DNA of 64,000 bases from Myxococcales bacterium (GCA_016709545.1 JADJMO010000008.1:124001-188000); one strand, 5' to 3'; shown: positions 1-9,433, numbered from the stretch's first letter. The notes: generated by a model from the sequence alone, not told the origin. A program made the numbers and translations.

Positions 1-1
1 G

Positions 2-2149
2 CCCTCGGCCTCCGCGCCAAAGGCCGCCTCCGCTCCGCCGTCCGCTTCCGCAGCCGCGCCCGTCGGGTCCGCGGGGCCTGTCGATCTGAAGGTCGAGGGC
101 GACAAGCTCCCGGCGCCGCGCTCGGCCAGCGACTACCGCATCGACGAAGATCTGCTGCACGTGGCCCCGCACGCCACCGGCGCCGACATGCTGGCCGCCG
201 CCCCCGGGATCTACGTCGGCCACGTCGAGGGCGACGCGGTCGCGAGCACCATCTTCCTCCGCGGCTTCGACGCGCAGCACGGCCAGGACATCGAGCTCAA
301 GGTCGGCTCGGTGCCGATCAACGTGCCCTCGCACCTGCACGGTCAGGGCTACGCCGACCTCGGCTTCCTCATCCCCGAGGTGGTGCAGCGCCTGCGGGTG
401 ATCGAGGGCGTCTACGACCCGCGGCAGGGAGACTTCGCCGTGGCGGGCAGCGCCCATTTCGAGCTCGGCGTGCGCGAGCGCGGCTACCACGTGAAGACCT
501 CGCTCGGGAGCTTCCGCACCAAGCGGTTCGTCGGCATCTGGGCGCCGCGTGACGAGTCCGACGACACGTTCGGCGCGGTGGCCGTGCGGACGACCGACGG
601 CTTCGGCCCCGGCAACCGCGGCGGCATCTCGGGCTCGGGCCTCGCGCAGTACGGCTTCGAGCTCCCCGCGGGCTACCGCCTGCTCGTGTTCGCCTCGGCG
701 TACGGCGCCCGCTCCGGGCTCGCCGGCGCTCTGCGCCGCGACGACTACGACGCGGGCCGGGTGGGGTTCTTCGACAGCTACCCGTACCCGACGGCGCAGG
801 CGCAGTCCGCGTTCGCGTCGCGCGTCTCGCTCGGGCTCGAGATCGACAAGACCACCGAGACCGGCGCGCACCTCGAGACCACGCTCTGGGTCACGCTCAC
901 CGATTTTCGCCTGCGCGCGAACTACACGGGCTTCACCCAGCGCGCGGTGATCGACCCGACCCGGGTCGGCCTCGGTGACCTCGTCGAGCAGGGCAACGCC
1001 GACACCGCCGTCGGCGCGAGCGCGCGGTTCCGGACCAGCAAGATCCAGCTGACCAAGGACCTCGTGGCCCACGTCGAGCCGGGGTTCTCGCTGCGCGCCG
1101 CCACGAGCGAGCAGCAGCAGAACCTGCTGATGCCGCCCGACAACCAGACCTGGGATCGCCGCATCGACGCCACCATCCGGAGCACCGACCTCGGCGCCTA
1201 CCTCGACCTCGACCTGCGCGCGTTCCGCAAGCTCAAGGTGGCCGGCGGCGTGCGCGCCGACGTGCTGTTCTACGACGTCGACGACCGCCTCTCCAACAGC
1301 GACCCGAGCTTCCGCCGCGTGAGCTACGTGCCGGGCTACCGGCGCACCGCGCTCGGCGTCGCCGCGGGTCCGCGCGCCTCGATCGAGTATGCGCTCCTGC
1401 CGTGGCTCACGCCCGTGCTCTCCTACGGCGTCGGGTATCGCTCGCCGCAGGCGCGGCTCCTCGCCGAGGGGGAGCGCGCGCCGTACACGACCGTCACCTC
1501 GTACGAGGCCGGCGTGCGATTCGCGAGCGAGGGCGAGCGGCTCGTCGCCTCGCTCGCCGCTTACCGCACCAAGCTCTCGGACGACCTCGCGTTCGACCCG
1601 GGCGAGAACACCCTCGCGCGGATCGGCCCCACCTCGCGACAGGGGCTCGCGGCCTACGTGGTCGCGCGCCCCTGGGATTTCCTGCTCGGGAGCGTGAGCG
1701 TCACCTACGTGCACGCGACCCTCGACGCGCCGCCCGTCGCCACCGCCGACAACCCGAACCCCGCCTACAAGGAGGGTCAGCGTCTGCCGTTCGTACCGAC
1801 CCTCGTTGCCCGCGTCGATCTCGGGGTCCGCGGCACGCTCGCGGGCCACGGTCACGAGCGCCTCGTCGGCCGGGCAGGCACGGGCTTCAGCGTGATCGGC
1901 GAGCGGCCGCTCCCCCACGGGCAGGTCGCCGATCCGTTCGCGCTCCTCGATCTGTCGTTCGGTCTGCGCTTCCGCGAGCTCGAGCTCGGGATGGACGTGA
2001 GCAACGTCCTCGACCGGCGCTGGACCGACACGGAGCTCCACTACTCGTCGAGCTGGCCGACCCGCGAGATCCCTTCGACCATCCCGGCCCGGCACTTCGT
2101 CGCCGGCGCGCCGCGCACGGTCACCTTCTCCCTCGCGGTGCACCTGTGA
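2..2149 (+). CDS. TonB-dependent outer-membrane receptor (5' end outside window)
   Basis: The reading frame is open from base 2, so the signal peptide and real start lie upstream; about 715 residues are visible. An Ala/Pro/Ser-rich stretch is followed by a plug domain (visible residues about 55-145) with the features AAAPGIYV, IFLRGFDAQHGQDIEL and VIEGVYDPRQG, which are typical of TonB receptor plugs. The rest is a beta-barrel rich in alternating aromatic residues, ending ARHFVAGAPRTVTFSLAVHL, the usual last strand. Such receptors use TonB energy to import siderophores, metals, vitamins or glycans; the ligand cannot be read here. Its stop overlaps the GTG start of the next lipoprotein, so the two are probably co-translated. 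Confidence 0.9.
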   Translation, partial: PSASAPKAASAPPSASAAAPVGSAGPVDLKVEGDKLPAPRSASDYRIDEDLLHVAPHATGADMLAAAPGIYVGHVEGDAVASTIFLRGFDAQHGQDIELKVGSVPINVPSHLHGQGYADLGFLIPEVVQRLRVIEGVYDPRQGDFAVAGSAHFELGVRERGYHVKTSLGSFRTKRFVGIWAPRDESDDTFGAVAVRTTDGFGPGNRGGISGSGLAQYGFELPAGYRLLVFASAYGARSGLAGALRRDDYDAGRVGFFDSYPYPTAQAQSAFASRVSLGLEIDKTTETGAHLETTLWVTLTDFRLRANYTGFTQRAVIDPTRVGLGDLVEQGNADTAVGASARFRTSKIQLTKDLVAHVEPGFSLRAATSEQQQNLLMPPDNQTWDRRIDATIRSTDLGAYLDLDLRAFRKLKVAGGVRADVLFYDVDDRLSNSDPSFRRVSYVPGYRRTALGVAAGPRASIEYALLPWLTPVLSYGVGYRSPQARLLAEGERAPYTTVTSYEAGVRFASEGERLVASLAAYRTKLSDDLAFDPGENTLARIGPTSRQGLAAYVVARPWDFLLGSVSVTYVHATLDAPPVATADNPNPAYKEGQRLPFVPTLVARVDLGVRGTLAGHGHERLVGRAGTGFSVIGERPLPHGQVADPFALLDLSFGLRFRELELGMDVSNVLDRRWTDTELHYSSSWPTREIPSTIPARHFVAGAPRTVTFSLAVHL

Positions 2150-2853
2150 GGGCCTTCGCGCTCGGCTTCTCGGCGTGGGTGCTCGTCGCGTGCGGCGACA
2201 CGGGGCAGCCGCTGGTCAGCCACCCCGTGTTCGCGGTCGGCACGGCCACCCGCACCACCAAGGTCGGCGACTGGGACGTCACGCTGTCGGTCGCCCGCGT
2301 CGGGTTCGGTCCGGTGAACTTCTGCGCGAGTCGCGCCGCTTCGCCCGAGCTGTGCAGCGAGCCGCTCGCCGAGTGGGCCGCCACCGCCACGATCGACGGG
2401 CTGTCGGAGACCCCGCAGCTCCTCGGTACCGTGAACGGCTTCGCGGGCACCGTCCAGTCGCTGGGCTTCGCCTACGCGATCCCGTGGCTCACGACCGAGG
2501 ACGCGCCCCGGCCGAAGTCAGGCGCGCCCGGCGGACACTCGGCCCACCTCGAGGGCTCCGCGCGTCGTTCCAAGGACGGGTTCGTGCTCGCCTTCGTGGC
2601 CGACGTCGACGTGCGGCCCGTGGTGCGCGCCCAGCCGGCGGTCAGCCTCAGTGGTCTCTCGCAGATCCTCGCCGCCGACACCCAGCGACTCGACGTGCGC
2701 TTCGATCCGAGCGCGTGGGCGAGGCAGATCGACTTCGACGCCCTCGCCGCCGGAGGCCCCACCGCGACCGTCGTGGCCAAGAGCCAGGCGTGGGACGCGC
2801 TGGTCGTCGGCATGACCGCCCTCGCGCCTCCGACGTTCGTCTGGACAAAATGA
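2146..2853 (+). CDS. Putative lipoprotein, partner of the TonB receptor
   Basis: 235 residues, starting at the GTG that overlaps the receptor stop (GTGA). The N-terminus VRAFALGFSAWVLVACGD is a short signal peptide with lipobox LVAC, so the mature protein should be lipid-anchored. I recognise no enzyme motif. The body is predicted to be mainly beta strand, with phrases such as GDWDVTLSVARVGFGPVNFC. The 4-bp overlap with the receptor suggests an accessory role in binding or delivering the same ligand; that is inference from position. The gene ends 42 bp before the next lipoprotein, which has its own promoter-like sequence. Confidence 0.7.
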   Translation: MRAFALGFSAWVLVACGDTGQPLVSHPVFAVGTATRTTKVGDWDVTLSVARVGFGPVNFCASRAASPELCSEPLAEWAATATIDGLSETPQLLGTVNGFAGTVQSLGFAYAIPWLTTEDAPRPKSGAPGGHSAHLEGSARRSKDGFVLAFVADVDVRPVVRAQPAVSLSGLSQILAADTQRLDVRFDPSAWARQIDFDALAAGGPTATVVAKSQAWDALVVGMTALAPPTFVWTK

Positions 2854-2858
2854 AATCA

Positions 2859-2889
2859 CGTTGCTCTTGCAACGAGATTGCGATAACGT
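2859..2889 (+). promoter_or_regulatory. Palindromic candidate operator over a promoter
   Basis: CGTTGCTCTTGCAACG (2859-2874) is a perfect 6-4-6 inverted repeat. TTGCTC (2861-2866) lies within it and is 17 bp from TAACGT (2884-2889), which is 6 nt before the ATG at 2896. A repressor bound to the palindrome would cover the -35 position. The regulator is unknown; a metal-responsive one would fit the TonB receptor next door, but that is a guess. Confidence 0.45.
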
Positions 2890-2895
2890 GGCCCC

Positions 2896-3819
2896 ATGAA
2901 GAATCACGCGGTCTTCCTCCTTGGTCTCCTCGCGGCCTGCAGCGGTAGCGAGGCCGCCGTCGGCAAGGGCAACGTGCAGGTGTTCGTGGTCCCCGAAGAT
3001 TCGATCTCCGCGGGCCTCGAGCCGGGCACGGGGCTCGAGAACCTCGTCGACGGCTGGAAGGTCGAGTACACGAAGTTCCTCGTCACCATCGGCAACTTCC
3101 GCGCGCGCAGCTCGACGAGCGGCGCCACGATCTCCGATCCGACGATCTACGTCCTCGACCTCAAGAACGCGCCCGCGGGTGGCTACGTCACCTTCGAGGC
3201 CAAGTCCGTCGACGCGATCACCTACGACAAGGTCGGGGAGGACATGCCCGCGGCCGGCCCCACGGCGAAGGCGCTGCCGCCCACCACCGCCGCCGATCTC
3301 GCCCTCATGACGAGCAAGGGCTACGCGCTCTACTTCGAGGGCGTGATGACCAAGGCCGATGGCAAGTCGTGCAAGCCGGGGAGCCGTGACCCGAAGGACT
3401 GCGTCGCTGCCACCAAGGTCACCTTCAAGTGGGGCTTCGCGATGGGCACGGCCTTCGACGACTGCGGCAAGGACGGCAAGGCTGGCTTCGCGGTCCCCGC
3501 CGGCGGGACGGCCGGCATCAAGCCCACCATCCACGGCGACCACTGGTTCTTCACCGATCTGACCGAGGGGGTGGAGGTGACGAGTCGCCGCGCGCAGTAC
3601 GTCGCCGACGCCGACCTCGACCATGACGGGGAGACCACCCTGGCCGAGCTCCGAACGGTGAAGGCTGCGGACGCCTTCCCCACGGACCTGTACAAGCTGT
3701 CAGGAGCCATCGGCGGCAAGCCGATTTCCTCGGCGTACGACTTCGTCGAGGCCCAGGCGCGCACACTTCACGACTTCCAGGGCGACGGCGAGTGTCCGAC
3801 CCGGACCATCCTGCGTTGA
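2896..3819 (+). CDS. Putative lipoprotein with His/Asp metal-site-like motifs
   Basis: 307 residues, ATG start. Signal peptide MKNHAVFLLGLLAACSGS has lipobox LAAC. The protein is mostly beta with an immunoglobulin-like feel (DGWKVEYTKFLVTIGNF, YVLDLKNAPAGGYVTF). Two late motifs stand out: HGDHWFF near residue 215 and DADLDHDGETTLAEL near residue 238, the latter resembling an EF-hand calcium loop. Both look like metal ligands, but the family is not named here. It follows the TonB receptor and its lipoprotein, so a role in handling the same nutrient is plausible. The start is 6 nt after a TANNNT hexamer with no Shine-Dalgarno, suggesting a leaderless message. Confidence 0.7.
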   Translation: MKNHAVFLLGLLAACSGSEAAVGKGNVQVFVVPEDSISAGLEPGTGLENLVDGWKVEYTKFLVTIGNFRARSSTSGATISDPTIYVLDLKNAPAGGYVTFEAKSVDAITYDKVGEDMPAAGPTAKALPPTTAADLALMTSKGYALYFEGVMTKADGKSCKPGSRDPKDCVAATKVTFKWGFAMGTAFDDCGKDGKAGFAVPAGGTAGIKPTIHGDHWFFTDLTEGVEVTSRRAQYVADADLDHDGETTLAELRTVKAADAFPTDLYKLSGAIGGKPISSAYDFVEAQARTLHDFQGDGECPTRTILR

Positions 3820-3838
3820 GGTGCCGCCCGGCGGCAGC

Positions 3839-3867
3839 TTGACGTTTGCCGTCCTCTCTCGAACAAT
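3839..3867 (+). promoter_or_regulatory. Candidate sigma-70 promoter
   Basis: TTGACG (3839-3844), a 17-bp spacer and AACAAT (3862-3867) lie about 110 bp before the VWA gene at 3980. The -35 is a good match; the -10 matches four of six bases. It would give a long leader, and the gene has a GGAGG (3968-3972) ahead of its ATG. Confidence 0.4.
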
Positions 3868-3979
3868 ACGGGGTCTACGGAACCCCGCCCCGCGGAGGTG
3901 CCTCGATACTCGGTGAGTCTGCGCGCGGACTCGCCCACGGTCGTCAGGTCGTCAGACTCCTGCGGGTGGAGGTCCTTAC

Positions 3980-5700
3980 ATGCTTCGGTTGCGCTTTCCC
4001 TTCCTCTCGGTCGCCCTCTCACTCTCCGTCTTCGGGTGCGGTGCCACCAAGGACACCGGTGGTCCGGGCGATCTGACCGGCGACACCGGCACGGGCGGTG
4101 ACGGCTTCACCCTCGACGGCGGCGACGACGCGCCCGAGGGCAGCACGTCGCTCGACAGCCTGGACCTCGATCCCCGAACGCCACCATCGTCATCGACACG
4201 ACGACGAGCCCGGCGAAGGCCGCGACGCTCACCTACAAGGCGATCGCGCGCAACAAGGACGGCTCGTCGACGGACGTCGCGGGCACGGCCACCTTCACCA
4301 TCGACGACACGGGCCTCGGCAGCTTCGCCGGTCCGACGTTCACGTCGGTCGACGCGCTCCCGGGCGGCATCCTCGGCACCACCACCACGGTGCGCGCGAA
4401 CGAGGGCTCGCGCAGTGGTCTCGCGAACCTCACCATCATCCAGCTGCGTCGCCAGCCCGACGCGCCCGGCACCGGCGACTTCTACTTCGAGGTCCCCTAC
4501 AAGGCGCCGGCCACGCCCGACAAGGACGTCCTCAAGTTCGGCACCAAGATCCAGCAGGTCGACGTCGGGTTCAACATGGACACGACCGGCTCGATGAGCG
4601 GCTCGGTGTCCAACCTCCAGACCAACCTCTCGTCCACGCTCATCCCGAACCTCAAGAAGGTCATCCCGAGCGTCGGTGTCGCCATCGTCGACCACAAGGA
4701 CTATCCCGTCTGCTCCCACGGCAGCGCGGGCATCGACTTCCCGGTCAAGGTCTACCAGGTGGTCACCACCGACATCGCCAAGGCCCAGGCCGCGACGGTG
4801 AGCTGGTCAGCCAGCGGCGGTGCCGACGGCCCCGAGTCGCAGGTCCCGTCCATGTGGCACATGCTCACCGGTGGCGCCTTGAACTGGAGCGGCGGCACCG
4901 TCGCCAAGCACGTCCCCAAGGCCGGCACGGTCGGTGGCGTCGACTTCCGCGCCGGCGCGCTGCCCGTCCTCGTGCTCATCACCGACGTCAGCTGGCACGA
5001 CGCGGCGCGCGACCCGTACTGCAGCTCGGTCACCTCGCCGCCCGTCGTCGCGGACGTGAAGAAGGCCTTCGCCGACACCAAGGCCAAGTTCATCAACATC
5101 ACCTCCTACGACGAGGCGCAGGCCGACGACCTGTCGGACGCCACGAAGTCCAACATCCCGCCGGGTGCGTTCGCGGCCGGCGCCAAGGACTGCCCCACCG
5201 GCGTGAGCGGCGCCAAGCGGCCGGCGACCGGCCCTGGCGGCAACTGCCGGCTCAACTTCCTCCACAGCGGCGGCACGGGCGTGAGCGACCAGATCGTCAA
5301 GGCGATCCAGGCCATCAGCGTCGGCAGCATCTTCGACGTGACCGCGCAGCCGGCCAACGACCCCACCAACCCGTCGCTCTCGGACGGCGGTCCGCCCGTC
5401 GACGCCACCCAGTTCATCAAGGCGCTCCGCGCGATGAGCGAGGGTGACGCGAAGGCCGGCTGCCCGTCGGCTTCCACCAAGGACACGGACGGCGACGGCA
5501 TCGACGACACCTTCACCGGCGTGAAGGTCGGCACCCCGGTGTGCTTCGAGGTCATCCCGGCCATGAACATCACCGTGCCCCCCAAGCCGGTGGCGCAGTT
5601 CTACAAGGCGTTCATCAACGTGCTCGGCATGCCGGGCAGCATCAAGCTCGATCAGCGCTTCGTGCTCTTCCTCGTCCCGCCGAAGGAGATCGCCAAGTGA
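3980..5700 (+). CDS. VWA-domain lipoprotein, copy 1 (frameshifted near 4174)
   Basis: ATG 3980 follows GGAGG. The signal peptide MLRLRFPFLSVALSLSVFGC has lipobox VFGC, then a Gly/Asp/Thr-rich linker. The frame breaks at 4171-4177 (TCCCCGA): comparison with copy 2 (5724-7484) shows one base missing after LDSLDLDP, and homology resumes one frame over and continues to 5700. The restored protein has an Ig-like region, a VWA domain with MIDAS sequence MDTTGSM and the downstream DVSWHD, then DTDGDGIDD, a calcium-loop-like repeat. VWA domains bind protein partners through a metal ion. The full conservation after the break argues for a sequence error. Copy 2 starts 23 bp downstream and is probably in the same operon. 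Confidence 0.8.
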
Positions 5701-5723
5701 GCCACGGTATTCACGGAGGTCCC

Positions 5724-7484
5724 ATGCTTCGCTTCTCTCGTTCCACCGGTCTCGTCGCGCTGTTCGCGCTCTCTGCCCTGGGTTGCGGCGCGAGCCGTGA
5801 GGTCTCGACTGGCGAGCTCGAGGACGGTGGCACCGACACCGGTGGCACCTCGGACGAGGGCATCGACCTCGGCCCCACCGATGGCGGACCCACGCTCGAG
5901 AGCCTCGACCTCGACCCGATCAACGCCACGATCATCATCGACACCACGAGCACTCCCGTGGTGCGGGCCGTCCAGACCTACAAGGTCACGCAGAAGAGCG
6001 CCGACGGGACGACCAAGGACGTCACCGCGGACGCGACCATGACCGTCGACGACCCGTCGCTCGGCACGTTCGCGGGCACCACGTTCACCTCGACCGATGC
6101 CCTTCCCGGCGGGGTCAAGGGCGTCACCACGGTCGTCCGTGCCAGCGCGCTCGGCAAGTCTGGCGCCGCCAACCTCACGATCGTGCAGCTCCGCCGCGCG
6201 CCCGACAAGCCCGGTACCGGCGACTTCTTCTTCCTCGTGCCCTACAAGGGCGCGCCGAGCCCGGACAAGGACGTCCTCAAGTTCGGCACGAACATCAAGC
6301 AGGTCGACGTCGCGTTCGCGATGGACACCACGGGCTCGATGGGTGGACAGGTCGCCGGCCTCAAGGCCTCGCTCTCGAGCACCATCTTCCCTGGCCTGAC
6401 CAAGGCCATCCCCAGCGTCGGGCTCTCGGTCGCGTACCTCGACGACTACCCCACCGGCAGCTACGGCTCCCCCACGTGTGGCAAGGCCCTGCCTGGTGAC
6501 CTGCCCGTCGGCATCCTCCAGGTCATCACGACCGACCTCAAGAAGGCCCAGGACGGGGCCAACAAGCTCGAGACCCACTGCGGTGCGGACGGCCCCGAGT
6601 CCCAGATCCCGGCCATGCAGCACATCCTCACCGGCGAGGCCCTCCCCTGGCCGGGCGGTAGCGTCGCCAAGCACACGCCCGCCGCGGGCACGACCGGCGG
6701 CGTCGACTTCCGCCCGGGCGCGCTCCCGGTCATCGCCCTGATCACCGACGTCAGCTGGCACGACGCGGCCTCGTCCCCGTACTCGTTCGCCGCGCCGAAC
6801 ATGACGACGCTGAAGGCCGCCTTCGCCAAGGCCAACGCGCGCTTCGTGGACCTGACGACCACGTTCGCCCCGGAGACCCAGGCGGACGAGCTGTCCGACG
6901 CGACCAAGAGCGCGCTGCCACCGGCCGCCTTCGGCGCCTGCGCGGCGGGTGGGACGGGCACCTGCTGCACCGACTCGGGGGGCAAGGGTCGCGCGGCCAC
7001 GGGCCCTGGCGGCACCTGCCGCCTGAACTTCCGTTACACGTGCAGCGGTGGCACCTGCGACATCAGCACGGGCATCGTCAACGCCATCAAGGCCATCAGC
7101 GCCGGTTCGGTGTTCGACGTCACGGCCACCTGGGCGAACGACCCGGCCAATCCCCCGGCCGAAGCCGGTGGCCCCCCGGTCGACGCCTCCAAGTTCATCA
7201 AGAACCTGCGCGCGATGAAGGAAGGCGACGCCAAGGCGGGCTGCCCGGCGGCGACCACCAAGGACACCGACGGCGACGGCATCGACGACACCTTCGTCGG
7301 CGTCATCGTCGGATCCCCGGTGTGCTTCGAGGTCATCCCGGCGATGAACATCACCGTGCCTCCCAAGTCCATGGCGCAGTTCTTCAACGCGTTCATCAAC
7401 GTGCTCGGCATGCCTGGTGGCATCAAGCTGGACCTGCGGTCCGTGCTGTTCGAGGTGCCGCCGACCGCCGAGGTCCCCAAGTGA
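5724..7484 (+). CDS. VWA-domain lipoprotein, copy 2
   Basis: 586 residues, intact paralogue of the preceding gene. ATG 5724 is preceded by GGAGG (5715-5719). Lipoprotein signal MLRFSRSTGLVALFALSALGC, then an Asp/Gly/Thr linker, an Ig-like stretch (about 60-160), and a VWA domain with MDTTGSMGGQ near residue 205 and DVSWHD near 345. DTDGDGIDD near residue 515 resembles a thrombospondin type-3/EF loop. Cysteines around 405-450 are more numerous than in copy 1 (CAAGGTGTCC, CSGGTCD), so disulfides may differ. The protein should face the periplasm or cell surface. Function is unknown; the tandem duplication suggests two related adhesin-like or scaffold proteins. Confidence 0.85.
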   Translation: MLRFSRSTGLVALFALSALGCGASREVSTGELEDGGTDTGGTSDEGIDLGPTDGGPTLESLDLDPINATIIIDTTSTPVVRAVQTYKVTQKSADGTTKDVTADATMTVDDPSLGTFAGTTFTSTDALPGGVKGVTTVVRASALGKSGAANLTIVQLRRAPDKPGTGDFFFLVPYKGAPSPDKDVLKFGTNIKQVDVAFAMDTTGSMGGQVAGLKASLSSTIFPGLTKAIPSVGLSVAYLDDYPTGSYGSPTCGKALPGDLPVGILQVITTDLKKAQDGANKLETHCGADGPESQIPAMQHILTGEALPWPGGSVAKHTPAAGTTGGVDFRPGALPVIALITDVSWHDAASSPYSFAAPNMTTLKAAFAKANARFVDLTTTFAPETQADELSDATKSALPPAAFGACAAGGTGTCCTDSGGKGRAATGPGGTCRLNFRYTCSGGTCDISTGIVNAIKAISAGSVFDVTATWANDPANPPAEAGGPPVDASKFIKNLRAMKEGDAKAGCPAATTKDTDGDGIDDTFVGVIVGSPVCFEVIPAMNITVPPKSMAQFFNAFINVLGMPGGIKLDLRSVLFEVPPTAEVPK

Positions 7485-7521
7485 CCGCTCGCTAGCTATC
7501 TCTCGCGGTCGCCCCGATGGG

Positions 7522-7566
7522 CAAGAACGACGGGTGTGCGCATGTGCGCGCACCCGTTGGTTCTTG
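7522..7566 (+). terminator. Long hairpin, possible terminator
   Basis: CAAGAAC-G-ACGGGTGTGCGC (7522-7541) can pair with GCGCGCACCCGT-TG-GTTCTTG (7546-7566) across a 4-nt loop, with one mismatch and a small bulge. It lies 38 bp after the VWA pair. The 3' side is only mildly T-rich, so it may act as a terminator or an mRNA-stabilising structure. Confidence 0.5.
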
Positions 7567-7622
7567 ACGGGCCTCCACGGCCAGGCACATTCGACGTCCC
7601 TACCTCATCCGCGGAGTCCACC

Positions 7623-8998
7623 ATGCGCGTCGCGTCTCCCCTGGCCCTCTGGCTGATCGGCTCCCTCGTCGCGTGCTCCGCCGGCAAGAGCGGCGGTGAC
7701 GATCGTCCGCTCGCGGACGGCGCCGCCGACGCGAGCAGTGGTGATGGAGGCGACGATGGAGGCATCGTCATCCCCGAAGACAGCGACCTCGACGCGACGC
7801 CACCCTGCGAGGGGCTGAAGTGTCAGCAGGTGGTGTGCGACGATGGTGGCACCACCAGCGTGAGCGGCACGGTGTTCGATCCGGCTGGCAAGGTGCCGCT
7901 CTACAACGTCATCGTCTACGTGCCGAACGCGCCGCTCGATCCGTTCCCGTCGGGCGCCTCGTGCGACAAGTGTGGCGCGATCGCCTCGGGCTCGCCCATC
8001 GTCACCGCGCTCAGCGACTCGAAGGGCAAGTTCAGGCTGACCAACGTCCCCGTCGGCAAGGACATCCCCATCGTCTACCAGGTGGGCAAGTGGCGTCGGA
8101 AGGTGATCCTCCCCGAGGTCAAGGCGTGCACGGACAACGCGATCACCGATCGCAACCAGAGCCGTCTCCCGCGCAGCCAGGCCGAGGGCGATCTCCCGCA
8201 GATGGCCCTCGTGACCGGCGGGTGCGACGAGCTCGAGTGCCTGTTCCGCAAGGTCGGCATCGCGGACAGCGAGTTCACGAGCGCGTCGGGCAAGGGCCGC
8301 GTGCACATGTACAAGGGTCAGGGCGGCGGCACGGTCGCCGGCATCACCGACGCGCAGCCGTTCTGGAGCGACGTCAAGCAGCTCAAGAAGTACGACATCA
8401 CGATCCTCTCGTGCGAGTGCAGCGAGTACCCGACCAACAAGGGCACCGACGCGCTCAACGCGATGGCGGGTTACCTGAACGCCGGCGGTCGCGTGTTCGC
8501 CTCTCACTACCACTACTACTGGTTCAAGAGCGGACCGCCCGATCTGCAGTCGACCGCCACCTGGAGCACGAGCGGGATCGCCAGCAACCCCTACCTGATC
8601 GACACCACGTTCCCGAAAGGCAAGGCGTTCTCCGATTGGCTGATGACCGTGGGTGCCTCCACGACGCCGGGGCAGATCACGCTCAACTCGGTGAAGAACG
8701 ACGTGACGACGGTGAACAAGGCCACCTCGCAGCGCTGGGTCTACAAGGACGCGCCCGAGTCGGCGAAGTACTTCTCGTTCAACACCCCCGTCGCCAAGCC
8801 CGCCGAGTCGCAGTGCGGTCGCGCGGTGTTCAGCGACATCCACGTCTCGAACGAGGCCGGTGGCGGCGCGTTCCCGGGGAGCTGCACGGGGCCACGGATC
8901 TCGCGGCGCAGGAGAAGGCGCTGGAGTTCTTGTTCTTCGATCTCTCGTCGTGCATCCAGAAGGACGGGGAGCCGCCGAAGGCGCCGCCACCCAAGTAG
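7623..8998 (+). CDS. Lipoprotein with carboxypeptidase-regulatory-like domain (frameshifted near 8889)
   Basis: Start chosen at ATG 7623, which gives signal peptide MRVASPLALWLIGSLVAC with lipobox LVAC. After an Asp/Gly linker come CEGLKCQQVVCDDGGTT and a regulatory-like beta-sandwich (SVSGTVFDPAGKVPLYNVIV to KFRLTNVPVGKD, about residues 75-155). A second domain (about 200-420) has a ThuA/glutamine-amidotransferase-like look, with YDITILSCECSEYP, MAGYLNAGGRVFASHYHYY and VFSDIHVS. The frame is lost at the GGGG run 8888-8891; adding one G restores TDLAAQEKALEFLFFDLSSC and a stop at 8998. The conserved C-terminus therefore survives, and a base-call error is likelier than decay. Substrate and role are unknown; no catalytic triad is evident. 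Confidence 0.75.
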
Positions 8999-9015
8999 GG
9001 AGGAGGTCGCCGCGC

Positions 9016-9162
9016 GGGGGGTCGGGCCACCTCTCGCGGGACGCAGCCCGCCCTGTACCTGAGGGGACGTTGGATCGGTCGCGCTGCGCGCTCCCTCAAG
9101 GGGCGGGCTGCTCGCCGGTCGCTTCGCTCCGCGGCGCTCCGCGAGAGGTGGCCCGACCCCCC
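9016..9162. repeat. Long nested inverted repeat in a gene-free stretch
   Basis: A perfect 24-bp inverted repeat joins 9016-9039 and 9139-9162 (core GTCGGGCCACCTCTCGCGG). A second pair nests inside it: GCAGCCCGCCC (9043-9053) and GGGCGGGCTGC (9101-9111). The outer arm extends further with GCCGCGC matching GCGCGGC at 9167-9173 after a 4-nt gap. The RNA would fold into a large branched hairpin. No gene is visible between 8999 and 9433. Confidence 0.7.
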
Positions 9163-9260
9163 TCGTGCGCGGCTCGTTCCTATCGTCGGGTGCGGCGGTT
9201 CTCTGGCTCGGTAGGGGCGGAGGTTGCTCGTTGCGGGTTGCGCTGCGCGCTCCCGCCTCT

Positions 9261-9360
9261 GTGCGGATCGTTCCTCACGGGTGCGGGTCGTTCCTCGCGG
9301 GTGCGGGTCGTTCCTCGCGGGTGCGGGTCGTTCCTCGCGGGTGCGGATCGTTCCTCTCGG
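9261..9360. repeat. 20-bp tandem repeat, five copies
   Basis: The unit GTGCGGGTCGTTCCTCGCGG occurs five times head-to-tail at 9261-9360. The middle three are identical and the first and last have one or two changes; a degenerate sixth copy follows at 9361. The unit length is not a multiple of three and there is no spacer between copies, so it is neither a coding repeat nor a CRISPR array. It ends about 60 bp before the next gene. Confidence 0.9.
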
Positions 9361-9421
9361 GGGCGGCAGGTTCTGCGGCCGAGAGAGCGGGGGGCGAGGG
9401 TCGGCTCGGCGGGGGCGGTGC

Positions 9422-9427
9422 TACGAT
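9422..9427 (+). promoter_or_regulatory. TANNNT -10, leaderless type
   Basis: TACGAT preceded by TGC (extended -10 form), 6 nt before GTG 9434. No -35 or Shine-Dalgarno is visible. Confidence 0.45.
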
Positions 9428-9433
9428 CGGCGC

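Noticed and set aside
2859..2874. Zur or Fur box
   Set aside because: The palindrome does not fit the consensus of either known to me (no TATAA-rich or GATAATGATAATCATTATC pattern); left as an unassigned operator.
9261..9360. Possible CRISPR array
   Set aside because: The 20-bp units are directly adjacent with no unique spacers and no cas gene is present, so this is a plain tandem repeat.
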